From Cornus controversa (taxonomy: Eukaryota > Streptophyta > Magnoliopsida > Cornales > Cornaceae): DNA of 64,000 nt. The stretch is from assembly GCA_026545225.1 (NCBI GenBank), contig CM048853.1, positions 50,455,755 through 50,519,754 of the forward strand. The letters run 5' to 3'. Shown piece by piece: positions 31,363 to 44,192 of the stretch; position 1 is the stretch's first letter, and each line of letters begins with the position of its first letter. Under the pieces are notes generated by a model. That model was not told the DNA's origin. It searched no databases and worked only from the letters and a program-made list of their open reading frames with translations. The position numbers and the translations under genes were made by a program.

Positions 31363-34300
31363 CATAAGTGAGACTACGAGGAGTAATGTTACCGGATGTT
31401 GGAGTACCACTCGAAGTTGGAGTGGGCTGTGCATCCCGCTTCCACTGCATGCTCCTCGCACCCGGTTTGATTGAAAGGTGAGGCCTATACACATTAGGCA
31501 TACCTCTTGGGAATGCAACTCTGGGAATTCTAGAAGCAGCAAACGGTGATCCTCGTGCAATGCGGGGCCATGCAATAATAGGTGCAGCTTCTTGATGAGC
31601 AGAGCTTTTTCTTGTGACCTGCAACAAAAACACAAGAAGAAATTTTGGTTCAATAAAACATCACTTTGTGATGAAAAAAAAACAAATAAATGAATAGATT
31701 AGCACACCCAGATACTAAAAAACGAACAAAAAATTGAAACATCATAGCTGAACAAGAGCACTCCAACGTCACATCTCACCACTGCCCGAAAGCAGCAAAG
31801 TTGATATGGTGTTAAACCTCTGATTACTAGAATGCAAAACCTTGTTGATGTTATTACCCTTTATCCAAAACAACAGACCATAAACGGATGTTCAAAAGCT
31901 AGAACAATAAACAACTTTCAAACATTTGAGAGCCTTTTTTTTTTTTTTCTTGGATAAGTAATACATTTGAGAGCTTCTATAGAAACCAGAAAAATCAACC
32001 CAAACAATAATGCCTATTATAATAATTTAACAGGAAAAAGGTTCAAAGACCATTTCTAACAGGACATAACACCAACTTTCTATCATAGCATACCTTGAGA
32101 ATGCGTGACATAAAGGAGGTACCATCCAGAGATAAAGCATGTTCCGCTGCTTCTTTTCTCATGAACTCTACATAAGCTGACCTGCTCAAGCACCATCATT
32201 TAGCAAAAAATAAGCAAAAAATAACCAAGAATGCATTGGTCCTTACACGTAGATTTTAGACATTAAGTTAACAAAGTAGATGGGAACTTGCATCTAAAAA
32301 CACCTCACCCTTTGGGTTGCCCCGTGGCAGCATCAGTTACTATAACCACTTTGAGCACTTCACCAAACTTGTTGAAATGACGAGAAAGACTATCCTTCGT
32401 GGCAGCAAAATGAACCTGTGAAAGCCAACATATATGCATGAAATGGAGAATGTTATTGTTTCTAAAATTCCTGAGCTAGAAGGATAGGTTTAGCATCAGG
32501 GATAGTTGTAAATTACATTGTTAACAAAAATGGTACGTGAATCAGCATCTTCTGTAGGGCGACCAGCAGAATATCCTGACATAGCACAGCCACCTAAACG
32601 ATTAGCAAATTCAAGAATAGAGGAAATTGTGCGTGACGGATAAAATATATCCAAAAACAAAACAAAACAAAGACTGGTATCGTTAAAGAGCTGGTAATAT
32701 AAAAGGATCCTGTGAATACCCAAAAAGAAAAGGAACAAAAACCAACAGGCTTCTACTTATAATAAACTTCCAAAAAAATGCTTCAAATTTTGCTCTTAAA
32801 TAACCAAGTTGCACAAAGCTTCAATAAAAAATTCAGAACTCACCAGTAGTGGATGGCAGTGTCTTCTGAGACTCTGTCCCAGCAACACCAGAAGGTTTTG
32901 CCTATCCAGGACAGAAAATAAAGGAAAAAGTTAGAACAAGGGCACAAATTTTATAGCAGAGAACCAAAATTCACGCAGACAGTTGCTCACATGTACACAC
33001 TAACACATCTATCATGCATATACAGATGTATCGGGAAAATATCTTACATTTCCATTACCAACCATTACAGGGTTGTTATTCTCCTTCATCAAATGCACCC
33101 CTGATTTGCCAGCACCTGCCTCACTTTCCTGTACAGATTTCCGACTATCCACTTCTGAAACTTCCCTTCGCTCCTGAAAATGAGGTGGTTTCCATGTATT
33201 TACATTCACAGATATATTCACTATCTTGCGTGAAGTGTTTGCTACCGGAGCAGATTGATCCTGATCCCTCCGTAGTTTCCGTGAAATTTCATCTGCGTTC
33301 TCAGCTACACTACTGTACTGCACCATCAGCGAGTCCTCACCTTTGTTTCCACCAGATGTACCAGTCTGAGAAACGTCCTTAAGACTACGGCCCATAACAT
33401 TGATATCATCATATCCTTCATTATCAGATGCAGAATCAGAAGCCATACCAGTATCACTTTCCAACATAGTCATTTTTCCAACATACTGTCCGCTGTATTC
33501 ACTTCTTTGAAGATAATCTGAATGGCTCTCCTCCGGAATTCGGTCAAAATCTCCTTCAACATCTTTTACAGCAGCTTCTCTAAATTCTATTAGTTGGTTG
33601 CCGCCCTGTGATTTATCCATACCTCGACCAAGCCTATCAAACACATTCCCCGAAGATCTGACTTTTCCTACACCTTTGGCAGCTTCTGCTACAGCTTTAA
33701 TAGCAGTCGCCATGCCATTTGATACTCTCGCAACTGATCGAATTCTTTGGGGACGATCTTCAAGAGATGAATCTCCAGTTGATGTAGAAACCACAGAACG
33801 TAGGCGCTTCAATGAAGGCTCTGTTGTTGACTTGGAGGGCCTTGGAGTGCCCACTGCATCCCGTACTGCAAATTGCAGCAGCCTTCGAGGGGCATTAATG
33901 GTTGCTTGAGAAACTACTTCCCTCTGCCAAAAAATAAACAAATAGATGAGAAAAGTTATGAAACAATGGGCAAGGTGCATTTCTCTAAGGAACATGAACC
34001 TAATTTTACTTTGTGTGTGCAAACGTCGGCATAAAATCCTGAAACATGAAAGATCAGTAAGCATTTGTGCAGTTGGTTTCTCAATTAGTTTAAATTAGTG
34101 GATCATAATTCATATATGATTTAACACATTCAGTCATGTTGTAAGGAGATATAACCATAATCACCATAAAACAGAATCTTGAAATTCCTTTTTTTTCAGA
34201 CAAGATATGTGAATCAAACAACACAAATGAAACCTCATGCAATGCCATACAAAACAATCAACCATCTAACTTCCATGGGCCCATAATATTTCTTCATTCT

Positions 34301-37300
34301 GATAATCAGAAAAGAATTACATGTACTATGTAATGTTGTACAATGCTAGTGAGATTATGCTTCTCTACATAACGCTTTCTACAGAGGTGTGGGTGCATAT
34401 TCATCATGCAAGATCATGAAGGGATATTATTAGTTATTTACTTTTGATGTGCTTGAACTCTTTGAAATAGAATGAACTTAATCCAAACTTGATCAGTGTG
34501 TTAGGTCGACCATGCTAAAAGTGTGCACACATGCTGCAATGATGCTTAACAAACATGGTTTACAAAGTGCATTTGGTTAGGAGTTGAAATCAACCATTTT
34601 AGACTGTTAAATAAGTAGATAAATAAACAGTACACATTCAAAACGTTGAAGCAAATTGACAATTTTCACAGCATGTTGTTATGAAGGTGTGATAAACTAA
34701 AATATACTTGGCACAAGATGTGCAACATGAAGAAGGTATAGAAAGGTCCAATCACTAGACCCTTTGTGGGAAATATTATAAACTAAAAAGCATTTAACTA
34801 AGATTTTGCGATCAAATTGTGACACTTAACCTGCTTATCCAGGAACATACAAAGCCTGTCGACTAGGTACAGTTGCTGGTCAGAACACGAGCCATTTAGA
34901 CAGGACTGCGTGTGGAGCATGTAGTTTAGGTAAATTTAGGAGATAAAGTGTACACTTAATCCATAGATCCAAGTATCCTGGGTACAGTCGCTGGTCAGAA
35001 CACGAGCCATTTAGACAGGACTGGGTGTGGAGCATGTAGTTTAGGTAAATTTAGGAGATAGACCATACACAATCCATAGATCCAAGTATCCTGAATGCAA
35101 GTAAAAAATTTAAAAAGCCACTTCCATATACGTACCTTAATTTCAAAATTACACAAAACATCAAATACCACTTTAAGTGCAATCTCAAAACCTTCCCCCC
35201 CACCAAAAAATAATAATAATAATAATAATAATAAAAAATAATAAAAAATTAAGGTTCATAGATTGAAGGGGATTCCACTAATAAAAGAAGAAGAGGCTGT
35301 GAAGAAGAAGAAGAAGAAAGAAAAATAAGTATCTAGAGTTTGTGAAGAAGAAGAAGAAAGAAAAGAGGAGGAAGAAGAAGAAAGAAAAGAGGAGGAAGAG
35401 GAGAGAGAGAGAGACAGACCTGGAGAGAGTGATCATCCACTAGTAGCAAAGCATGGTCGGTGGGAGAACAAGAGAGAGCCAAAGTTGATCGTGCATGGGT
35501 TTGAATCAATGAACTAAATTATAAGAGGCTAAATATATGCTTTTTTAATATAAAATTGTTTTATAAACCAACAACTTTTTAAGTAATTATGTAATGACCA
35601 CCAAATTATTGAAAGTTACTAAAGAACTCCTCATATTTACACTTTAACCCAGTTTTCTTTCTAAACTTTCTCAAAAATTCTGAAGAATGCAACATGTGTG
35701 TCGGACAAGCATCCATGGTGTGTCGGACACGTGTCCATGGTGTGTCCGTGCCGTGTCCAAATGTTCAAAAAAAAAAATCAGACACATTTTTTGGCGTGTC
35801 TGGCGCGTGTCAGTGTCCAACATGAATTCCTTGACCTTTTAGGCACGTCCGTCCTTTCTAGGTTGGTATCCACCAAGTTTCTCACCCAATGATCTAAAGG
35901 ATAAAAGAGAACACTAATATATATATATATATATATACCCTAGATCCCACAATAAAGGACATGTAGGATGAGCTGACAAGATGATATTCCGTGGTGTATG
36001 CTGTTTGCCGATGATATTGTCTTAGTTGATGAGACTAGAGAAGGAGTTAATGCCAAATTGAAAATTTAGAGAGAAGCTTTAGAACTAAAAGGGTTTAAGA
36101 TAAGTCGAAATAAAACTGAATATATAGATTGTAACTTTACTAAATTTAGAAGGACAAATGTGAATGTAGTGAGGATTGAGACAAGAGGTTCAAAAAAGTG
36201 GACATTTTCGCTATTTAGGCTCAATTATTCAAAATAAGGGAGAAATTGGAGATGACGTTAATCATAGAATAAAGGTAGGATGGGTTAAATGGAGGGGTGC
36301 ATCTAGTATATTGTGTGATAGGCGTATCCCCCCCTTACGATTGAAAGGGGAGTTTTATCGAACAACTATTAGACCAGCCATACTTTATGATACCGAATGT
36401 TGGGCAGCCAGGCAACATCATCTACATAAAGTGAGTGTTGCAGAAATGCGAATGTTGAGATGGATGTGCGGGAAGACTAGAAAGGATAGAATTAGAAATG
36501 AACACGTTCGGGAGATGGTTGGAGTAGCACCAATTGGAGATAAAATGAGAGAGAAGCGGTTAAGATGGTTTGGACACGTGCAAAGAAGACCATTAACTGT
36601 GCCGGTCAGGAAAAGTGACATAGTCCAAATTGAGGGCAATGCTAGGGGAAGAGGAAGACCAAAGCAAACATGGATAGAGTTAGTAAAGAAAGATATGACT
36701 GAAGAGATGACCTTAAATAGAGCGGAATGGAAACATCGGATTCATATAACCGACCCCAAGTAATTGAAAAAAGGCTTGGTTGTTGTTGTTGTTGTTTGTT
36801 ACCCTAGATCCCACAACTGGCGCTACCACCATAGTTATTAAAGGCTCAAGGCACACTAAGGTGCGCTGGTCAAGTTGTTACCTAGCCAATACAAATTCAA
36901 AACTTGCCAAGGAAAAATAAATCAAAACTACTCTACTAAAAGGAGAGAGGCTCCAACCTTTAAAGGTATTACGTGCCAAATTTCAATTTCATTGATTTTT
37001 AGACATGAATCACCACAAATAAAACTATCGATGAAAAATATAGTATACGAAAAGAGATAATGATAAACTCAATTTGCAGTAAACGCACTACTAAATATTA
37101 ACAAATTAGAAGAGATAAATAGGGACTCACTATCCTTACAAATGAAATGGGGTTTGCACATACTGTGCTCAAACTGTTGCATGAACATGATAACCATTGT
37201 CAAGTAATTTCCTACTCCAAAATTTTAGAACACTGGCCTCAAGCATATAATTGTTGACATAAAGTCTATGGAAATTAATAAAGGAGAGAGTATCAACATG

Positions 37301-40300
37301 CTTTCATGGAAATCAATTAAGTTTATAAAATCTCAAGATGTCAAATAACCATATCCATCATAAGAATGAAAAAAATATAAAGGAAAAAAAAAACTCAAAC
37401 CTTCTGTGCTTGTCCTTCATCGGGTCGACTTCTTTTCTTCTGAACCGTAGGTTGGGGAGAAAGAGATCGTTTTGCACGAACAACTTTGTGATGAGTCCTC
37501 TCCTCTGCATGAACATTTTCATTCACAGAGCTTCGAAGAGGCGGTGGTTCATCTGCATCCCTTACTAGACCTTTCCACTCCCTATTCCGCCGGTTACTCA
37601 ATAATTTATTAGACTTTCCTACTTCAGAATTAGATACCAAGAGCTGAGAATCATTTCTTCCAGCCTGCTCCAGAGACATTAATTTTGTTTTGGCCGCTTC
37701 ATCAGGGTAAGATTTTGGAGGTTGTACATAAAGATCCAGACTTGTTCCTAAATGGTCCCACAGCCTGTAGATAAGACAACAATATTAGTGGTGAGAAATG
37801 AAAATAACTTGGAGCTCAGTAACTTTTAGGACCTCAATAGAAATCAATTACCAAGACACAAAAGAGTAACTGTCATCACCCAAAAAGACATTCAATTCAT
37901 TCCTTGCTTCTTCTTTGCTCCTACCATTTTTAAGCAAGACTATCACATATTCCTGCAAAATGCATTTAAGGAAGTTGGGTAAATTTGTCATGAGTCTAGA
38001 CAAATGGTAACCTATTTTTGTATAGCATGATGAAAAGTTCCAAATTTCCACATATGTAAGCACCAAATATGTCCAACTTTTGCAAAGACATTCAAAACCA
38101 TCACATCCAAGATACAAAGCCAAAGGCAATTAAATGGCCATGAACTGCAATACTTTGGTGGTAAATTTGACAGCATAACAGTGCAGACTTCCAAACACAC
38201 TAAACATATATAAAGAAAGGACTTTTTAGGAAAGAAAAAGAAAAAGAAAGAAATATACAGTAAAAGCTAAAACTAATAAGAGTTGACCTACAAAACTTTT
38301 TGTCAGATCAGGTGTCATCCCAAACTAAAAAGCCATTACAAAGTGTCCATCCCACCTATGCAAGGAGTTGGGAGGGGTGGATGGATATAGACCAATCTGC
38401 AGCAATATTTTGGGCAAAATGGCCACACTCAGGCTCAAACAAGCCTTTTCAATAGCTCAACTTTTACCATTGCACCAAGCAATGACCCCAAGCCCCATGC
38501 AAAGACTATACATTTTAAGAACATTAAAATAGTGTGTCGGGCTACACAACATCATCAAAACCACCTGCAATTGAGACACTAGCTCAAATTATTTTTTAGT
38601 AATATTTGAGCATACACGATTCAAGGGCCACATTGCATTGTTTTATTCCTATTCTAGTAAAAAAATACCTTACTTGATGCCTTCCGTAATGCCAATAAAG
38701 ACAAAAACCTAAAACTAGCGAGCACTAAAAATACTTTTAACAACCAAGCAAATCTACAATACTTGGCACACAAAAGGAAATCAACCATTAAATTATTAAC
38801 AAAGATCTATCTTTTCCTGGTCAGTCGGTTATTCAAAAACAAACTTCCAGAACTAAATCATCATTAGAGAGAGAGAGAGAGACATCTGAAGACATATAAT
38901 CACTATAGGTAGTCATATATTTCAGTTGACATGGTAAAGCCACATCATCAACAATGACCCACTTATCTTGGTCAAATAGTCAACATGCAAATTACATGGC
39001 AACGCCACATCATCAACAACGGCCCACTTAGCTCGGTCAAATTGTCAACGTACAAATTATACGGCCCATAAGACGTCATCAAACTAAAGACTTGAAGACC
39101 TGAGTTGGAAGCAGGACTCAGGAATACCTGGGATCTGAGGAGGTACTTGGTTTGGTGGCTGAAGTCCAGGGTTCGTCGAGACGACCCTCGACCGGACTTG
39201 TTGAGAGAGAAACACCATTTTGACTCTCATACAACTTGTCTTCATTTTAATTAACACTGCTTTATAATTATTGGAGAAATTTATCTCTTTTAATTATTAT
39301 GTTAATAAACCCACATTTTATGTGATGTCATGAGATGACATCACCATCTCATTCTTAGCCTATAAAAGGACATTGCCCAAAGCCAAGAGGAAGGTGGATG
39401 GGAGACAGATTGAACTCTCTGCTCTCTAGACGATCAAAATAAAAAAAGGAGAAGAGCTCTCATGCTCTCTCACACCCATACTTTCTCACCCTTCATCAAG
39501 GAGTCAATGGTTTACACGAGCACTGCCATCTTCTCTCTCTCTCTCTCAAGTTTGCCTGGGCTTCCACCTCTCTCAGTCCACCTCGGATCTCTGTCATGTT
39601 GCGAGTGATGCCTCACCATTTATATATTTTACTGTTATCAATAAAGAACCCCTACAATCACAAAAAAAAAAAAAATCAATTATCTCGATGAAATTACCTA
39701 GTGTTGGAACGCCATGTGTTTACTAATCTTGAAAGACCAACTTATTAGGTCCGACACTACCATTACCCAACTGATCTCAGAAAGAATGGAAAGCAGTTGC
39801 CACAACACTAGGTGTAACGAGTCGGGCACTTACCAATGACCCAAAAGTCTAAGCTATTAGGTAGTGTTGCATACCCGCCCATTTATACCCATTCTCTTTC
39901 CCATTCGGATCCGATGTGGGACAAAGAAAACCCCTCTAACATTCTCCCCCACCCGAACTCGCAATGCCCTTGTTGCAGTAAGACCACCCTGCCTACCCGT
40001 CGCCCCTAATAACGGGAGGACCCAGTAACGACCCAGACCCAGACTCCACCCGAGTGGGCACTAGGCATGGCATCGGATCAAGAACTAGGTCTGGCTCTGA
40101 TACCAGTTGTACCGGGTTGGACGCTTACCAATTACCCAAAAGCCTAAGCTATTGGATAGTGTTGCCTACCCAACCATTTATACCCATTCTTTTTCCCATT
40201 CGGATCCGATATGGGACAAAGAAGACCCCTCTAACACTAGGCCACTTCACATCCCAAAGGAAGACCACCAATTGCACACCCAAGTGGCACATGCTAAACC

Positions 40301-43124
40301 ATTCCAAATGGACCAATATCTATTAACCAATAGGATCTCTCACTGCAATGTTATTCTAACAACAACAATGGATGTTTTGACACCAATGGATGAATGGGTT
40401 GAATCTAAATGCAATTCATACAAGTCATTAACTAGGAACAAGCAAACCCATTCCCAAATTTCACTTTATGTGTCTTTAAAATTATGCTTCGTTTGGTAGC
40501 CAGGAAGGATGAGGGAGAAGGGAAGGATGGAGGATAGAACAAGTTTCTATTGTTTGGTAAGAGGAAAAATGGAAAGGAAGGGAAGGATGGATGGACGAGC
40601 CATCCCCCCTCCTCACCTTAAATTTTCATCCCCTCAAAATTTTTAGGAAGAGAATAATAACTATTATGTATAATGTGAAGTGGCATTATTCCCCTTAACT
40701 AATTTTGATCAAATTATATAATGAGGATATAATAGTAAAAATATATAAAAACTCTAACTTCCCTTTCTTCTAACCAAACAAAGGTGGCACCTAATCCATC
40801 CTTTCAACTATCCCTTCTATTTAATAAAACAAAAACAAAGAAAGACACATTTCCCTTCCCTATGGATGCTTTATCCATCATTTCTACTATCCCTTCCACT
40901 CACTTTTCCATCCTTGAGCAATAATAAGTAACTACTGACCAAAAAATATATCTACTTTGAACAGAAATTGCAACCACTAATATCTTAAGAGGAAAAAAAT
41001 TATTGTAAGATCAAATACATAATGATCAAAGACAGCAGCCAATGATTTTTATGTAGGCAAGGTCACCGTGATCATTACTCAATGTGGCCCCCATTAATCA
41101 AGGGTGCCGAAAGTAGACTGGAAATAAACAAACCTTTGCCATTATATGTTGCATGACATGGACCTTAGACGAAGTTACAGCACATGTATAACTCATTCTT
41201 TTCTTCTCTAACAGTACATGTATAACTCATTCTTTTCTTCTCTAATAAGTACAAGTATTTTAAAATCCTTTTTATGCCTTACCTAAAAATCATACTATGC
41301 TATTTTATTAGAGATATTGCATTTTAGGGTTCAGACATGCCAAACACCTTAAATATCTTAAGAGAATTGGATGTGTTTGAAATAAAGACTTTATTTCAAA
41401 CCATGAATACGTTGTAAAGTTTCGGACATGTATTTGTGAATGTTCAAGGAGTCCTGATACCATTTATGGATAAGATATTGATACAACTCCCATCTGTGAA
41501 TATACAAGGAGTACTAAAATTTGATACAGATAAGATATTAATATGACTCCCTTATAAAAGTAAACCTACTTCATAGGTGTCGAACGATCCTATTATTAAC
41601 CAGTAAGAATTGTAACCTAGAGGTATCTCCTGAACTTTCCAAAGTGGAAGATTGACAATCCAAGTCCTCGTAGGGGCAAAATGTGTGGGTGTGTTATTTG
41701 TCAAAGAAAAAAATCCAATTGTTAGTTAGGGAGATAAATATTTTCGATCCATGAAAAGTTCATACGAAACTATCTCAATATATTCTTTTGTTACATTATA
41801 TTTCAAATAAGTGAATCACTCGCATTAAATATGCATATTATGTAAATACATCATGTGATAGTAGGATATAAAAAGAAGAAAAGCATAAAACTCTTGTAGT
41901 CCGGTTATATTGAAATTTCTGAAAAGTCATGTAAGTTCTCCTAGGCAAATATCCGCACCCAACTCAAATTCCAACCCCATTAAATACAATTGAAGTTTTA
42001 AGTGACTAAAAGTATTAACAAATGAAACTAAAAGATACTTTTCCTATCTGTTTAGAATTATAAGTAATTAGTCCTGCAAAACCAAAACAGCCCCACAATA
42101 TTATCAATCATGACTATAAATAAAAAGGGGTAAAAGCATAACTAGGAATGTCAGTCTTCAACTCACTTTCCAAACAATTTATTGCAGCTTTTCATAACCA
42201 AAAGAACAGCCTTAATTGAAAATGATAATTTTAACTACAGTTGAAGAGAAGAATAGCTGAAGAGGTTCAGAAAAAAAATACTTCATTGTTCCAACACCCA
42301 ATTCAAGGTTGGGTTTTTGACAAGAAAAACCCGAGTATAACAGTGATACCATGTCATTGTTCCTACATAGTATCACCAATATGACAAGAAGATGTTAATT
42401 CAGTAAGGAGTCGGACACTTTCTCCATCAGCAAAAGAGTTGTTGGTTCTGGAATTAAAACAAAGCTTCAGCTAGAGCAGAAAGGACCATCACCCCCACAA
42501 CTCATTCAACATGATAATCCAAGGGTGATGCATTATGATTGGCCGGTGATATTAGATAGGCATGATCACATAGTATCGCATTTGTACCAGCAATTCTCTC
42601 TTTTTTTTTAAACCCCCATATGCTCGACCTTTATGAAACTCGATCAATGAATGGAATATAGGATATTCAAAGAGTACTATGTGCAACTCAAATCAAAGAA
42701 AGTAGCATTTTAAGTACAGCTAGGAAAGCAGAGTTCAATTCCCGACCAGTTCACTTGAACAAGTTCATGATCTCTATTGATATGAAAAAAATAATTCATC
42801 CCAAATAATCAAAAAGACATTGACGTAGAAGCAAGTGAATCAAAAATCCATATCCCTATATAAAGCTCCTTCCATAACAAAACCCTATTCTCTCACTTCA
42901 ACAACAGACCAGCAACTCATATTTACATGAATTTCAATTCTTTTTCTAGTTCGACAGTATGCACAGACAATAAAAACCCTAAATCATACCACGAGAGTGT
43001 CATCGGTGTAATCCCCCATGAACTCCTTCAGTTTCTCCATCACACACTCTCGCAACTTCGCCGCTCCATCGCCGCTAAAATTAACTTTAAATGTCCGATC
43101 ATCACCTCGATCCGCACCGTCCAT
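31319..43124 (-). CDS. RNA-binding protein with PWI-like N-terminus and C-terminal RRM, 701 aa, nine exons
   Basis: Exons on the minus strand: 43124-42990, 37952-37852, 37764-37401, 33923-33048, 32901-32844, 32593-32517, 32415-32309, 32181-32094, 31618-31319. All introns are GT-AG and all phases join into 2106 coding bases. Residues ~1-85 (KLRECVMEKLKEFMGDYTDD, EEARNELNVFLG, FVSWLWDHL) resemble the PWI-like fold at the N-terminus of Nab2/ZC3H14 poly(A)-binding proteins. The middle is charged and probably disordered (RAKRSLSPQPTVQKKRSRPD; GYDDINVMG). The RRM (~530-605) has RNP2 TIFVNNV (532-538) and RNP1 KGSAYVEF (572-579) and is most like PABPN1-type RRMs. The tail is Arg/Pro-rich. The likely role is nuclear mRNA or poly(A) handling, inferred. 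No CCCH fingers were seen. Two introns are large and full of mobile DNA. From memory it corresponds to Arabidopsis AT3G12640. Confidence 0.85.
34865..35093. repeat. 115-bp tandem duplication in intron 3 of the RRM gene
   Basis: GGTACAGTYGCTGGTCAGAA through CATAGATCCAAGTATCCTG occurs twice in direct order (about 34865-34979 and 34980-35093), with few differences. Confidence 0.8.
35200..35420. repeat. AAT/GAA simple-sequence tract in intron 3
   Basis: (AAT)n at 35211-35233 is followed by GAA/GAG-rich purine sequence to about 35417. No coding signal was seen. Confidence 0.6.
35690..35835. repeat. GGACACGTGTCC-type palindromic repeat
   Basis: GTGTCGGACA, CGGACACGTGTCCATGG, GTCCGTGCCGTGTCC, GGCGTGTCTGGCGCGTGTC and GTGTCCAA form several overlapping inverted repeats. 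It resembles the ends of a plant MITE-like family; boundaries were not resolved. Confidence 0.4.
35953..36797 (+). mobile_element. 5'-truncated RTE-clade LINE with 17-bp target duplication
   Basis: The insertion lies between perfect 17-bp copies of TACCCTAGATCCCACAA (35936-35952 and 36798-36814). It starts inside the reverse transcriptase (IPWCMLFADDIVLVDETREG, containing the FADD catalytic motif). It continues with a 195-codon frame (36176-36763) including YLGSIIQ, VAEMRMLRWMCGKTRK, LRWFGHVQRRP and the terminal RAEWKHRIHITDPK. The 3' tail is (TTG)n, typical of plant RTE elements. A stop separates the early block from the long frame. It lies in intron 3 of the RRM gene, antisense to it. Confidence 0.92.
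38330..38500 (-). repeat. tRNA-derived SINE-like fragment (Au-SINE type) in intron 1
   Basis: On the minus strand, CTTGGTGCAATGGTAAAAGT resembles the box A head of Au-type SINEs (CTTGGYGCAAYGGTAAAGTT). The inverse of CATGCAAAGACT..., ending at ATAGGTGGGATGGACACTTT, resembles the body. It is diverged; no target duplication was identified. Confidence 0.45.
38930..39673 (+). mobile_element. LTR-like sequence ending in poly-A
   Basis: Two 60-65-bp direct repeats (CCACATCATCAACAA...GTCAAATTGTCAACG, 38938-39062) precede a TATA motif (CCTATAAAAGGAC, about 39359-39371). The leader is CT-rich. ATCAATAAAG lies near 39638, and a run of 13 or more A begins about 20 bases later. The layout resembles an LTR promoter and transcript start. 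Ending at a poly-A tract just after a poly(A) signal suggests a retroposed RNA copy. The left end and target duplication were not found. Confidence 0.45.
39813..40236 (-). mobile_element. Complete-looking TRIM (terminal-repeat retrotransposon in miniature), 424 bp
   Basis: Two 129-bp LTRs (39813-39941 and 40108-40236) begin TGTA and end TAACA on the plus strand. Perfect 5-bp target duplications CTAGG flank the element (39808-39812 and 40237-40241). On the minus strand, TGGTATCAGAGCC (40105-40093) beside the right LTR is the initiator-Met-tRNA primer site. A purine tract (CGGGTGGGGGAGAA) stands next to the other LTR. There is no coding capacity. It lies in intron 1 of the RRM gene, in the same orientation as that gene. 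Confidence 0.9.
40487..40920. mobile_element. Possible MITE with GTTTGGTA-type ends
   Basis: GCTTCGTTTGGTAGCCAGG at the left, CTAACCAAACAAAGGTGGC at 40770-40790 and inverted AAGGATGG-type blocks to about 40915 suggest inverted-repeat structure. Termini and target duplication are not clear. Confidence 0.3.
40925..42985. other. Remainder of intron 1 of the RRM gene
   Basis: AT-rich intronic sequence with a 33-bp tandem duplication near 41182-41243 (ACATGTATAACTCATTCTTT repeated). No domain-bearing frame was found up to exon 1. Confidence 0.45.
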
Positions 43125-44192
43125 CCTTCGATACCGATTCACAAACCCAATCTGGCCTCCACAGACTATCGTTTAAGTTATTCGAATCCCAATCTACGAC
43201 TCAATAGATATAGTTCGATACACGAACGATAAATGAATATGCAAAACCCTATAGATAAGCAAAGATAAGTGAAGTTGTACGAAGAACGATCCACCAATGA
43301 GTGAATGTGGAGAGATGTGGAAATACGGATGTCTTGGAGATTTTCTCGGGAAAGTAAAGAGAAAATTTTCAGATTGAATTGTGTATCCGGGAAAATTTAC
43401 ATTTTCATGGCGAAGAGAAACCCCCAGAAAAAACCTTCTGGGGATGGATTCGTAACCGAAATGTCGAACCCTACGTCTGTATATAACCCATTAACCAAGC
43501 GCAGGATTGTCGGTGTACCCAAATGTAGACGGGCTGTCTTTATTTGGAAATTGGAATATAATACTCCTAGTAAATTAGTAAGTATGGTAAATGGTGTAAT
43601 AAATACTTCAGGCTTGCACAAAAGAAAAATAAATAAAAAGAAGAAAAAATAATCTTTCGTTGCCTTTAAATAAGTTACGAAAAAGAAATTTAGCAAGAAT
43701 TATTTTTTGTTTGAAAAAAGAGAGAAAAAAAACCTAACTATTTCATATTTTATTAGATTTAATATCATACCCTTTTGCAAGAAAATGTTGGTAAATATGT
43801 AAATGATAAGACAAGATCAAATAAAACAAGCAATATCTGTATTGAAAGATTAAATAAAGGATTATTTGGATGGTAGTTGATAGGGTCTCTTCCTATATGT
43901 TTTTTTAGTAACACACCTAGGTTTGGGTGGTATTTTTCCAGTCACTCCATCCCTCTACATGGCAATTTCAGCTTTGACATGTAAATTAAGCAAACACGCC
44001 CTTAGACTAAGCACTCATTGCCTTTCAACAAGAGCATTCCCAATACAACCCAATAAGAGTAAAGCCAGTATTGCCTCCGCATGTTGAACTGTGATCGCAC
44101 ACATACCTCCAAGTACATGACAAATTGACAACTCTATTAGCATGTCAATCTCTTGATATATACTATATATATAATGTAAATAAATAAGTTAT

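Noticed and set aside
30931-31653. 240-aa minus frame over the last RRM exon
   Set aside because: It is an alternative frame of the true last exon. The spliced frame from the RRM continues in the other frame and ends at 31319.
33012-34064. 350-aa frame starting at 34064
   Set aside because: Its first ~47 and last ~12 residues are intronic read-through; the exon is 33048-33923, bounded by AG and GT.
43305-43652. 115-aa plus frame upstream of the RRM gene
   Set aside because: No domain, basic low-complexity end and no gene signals; it lies in the antisense promoter and leader region of the RRM gene.
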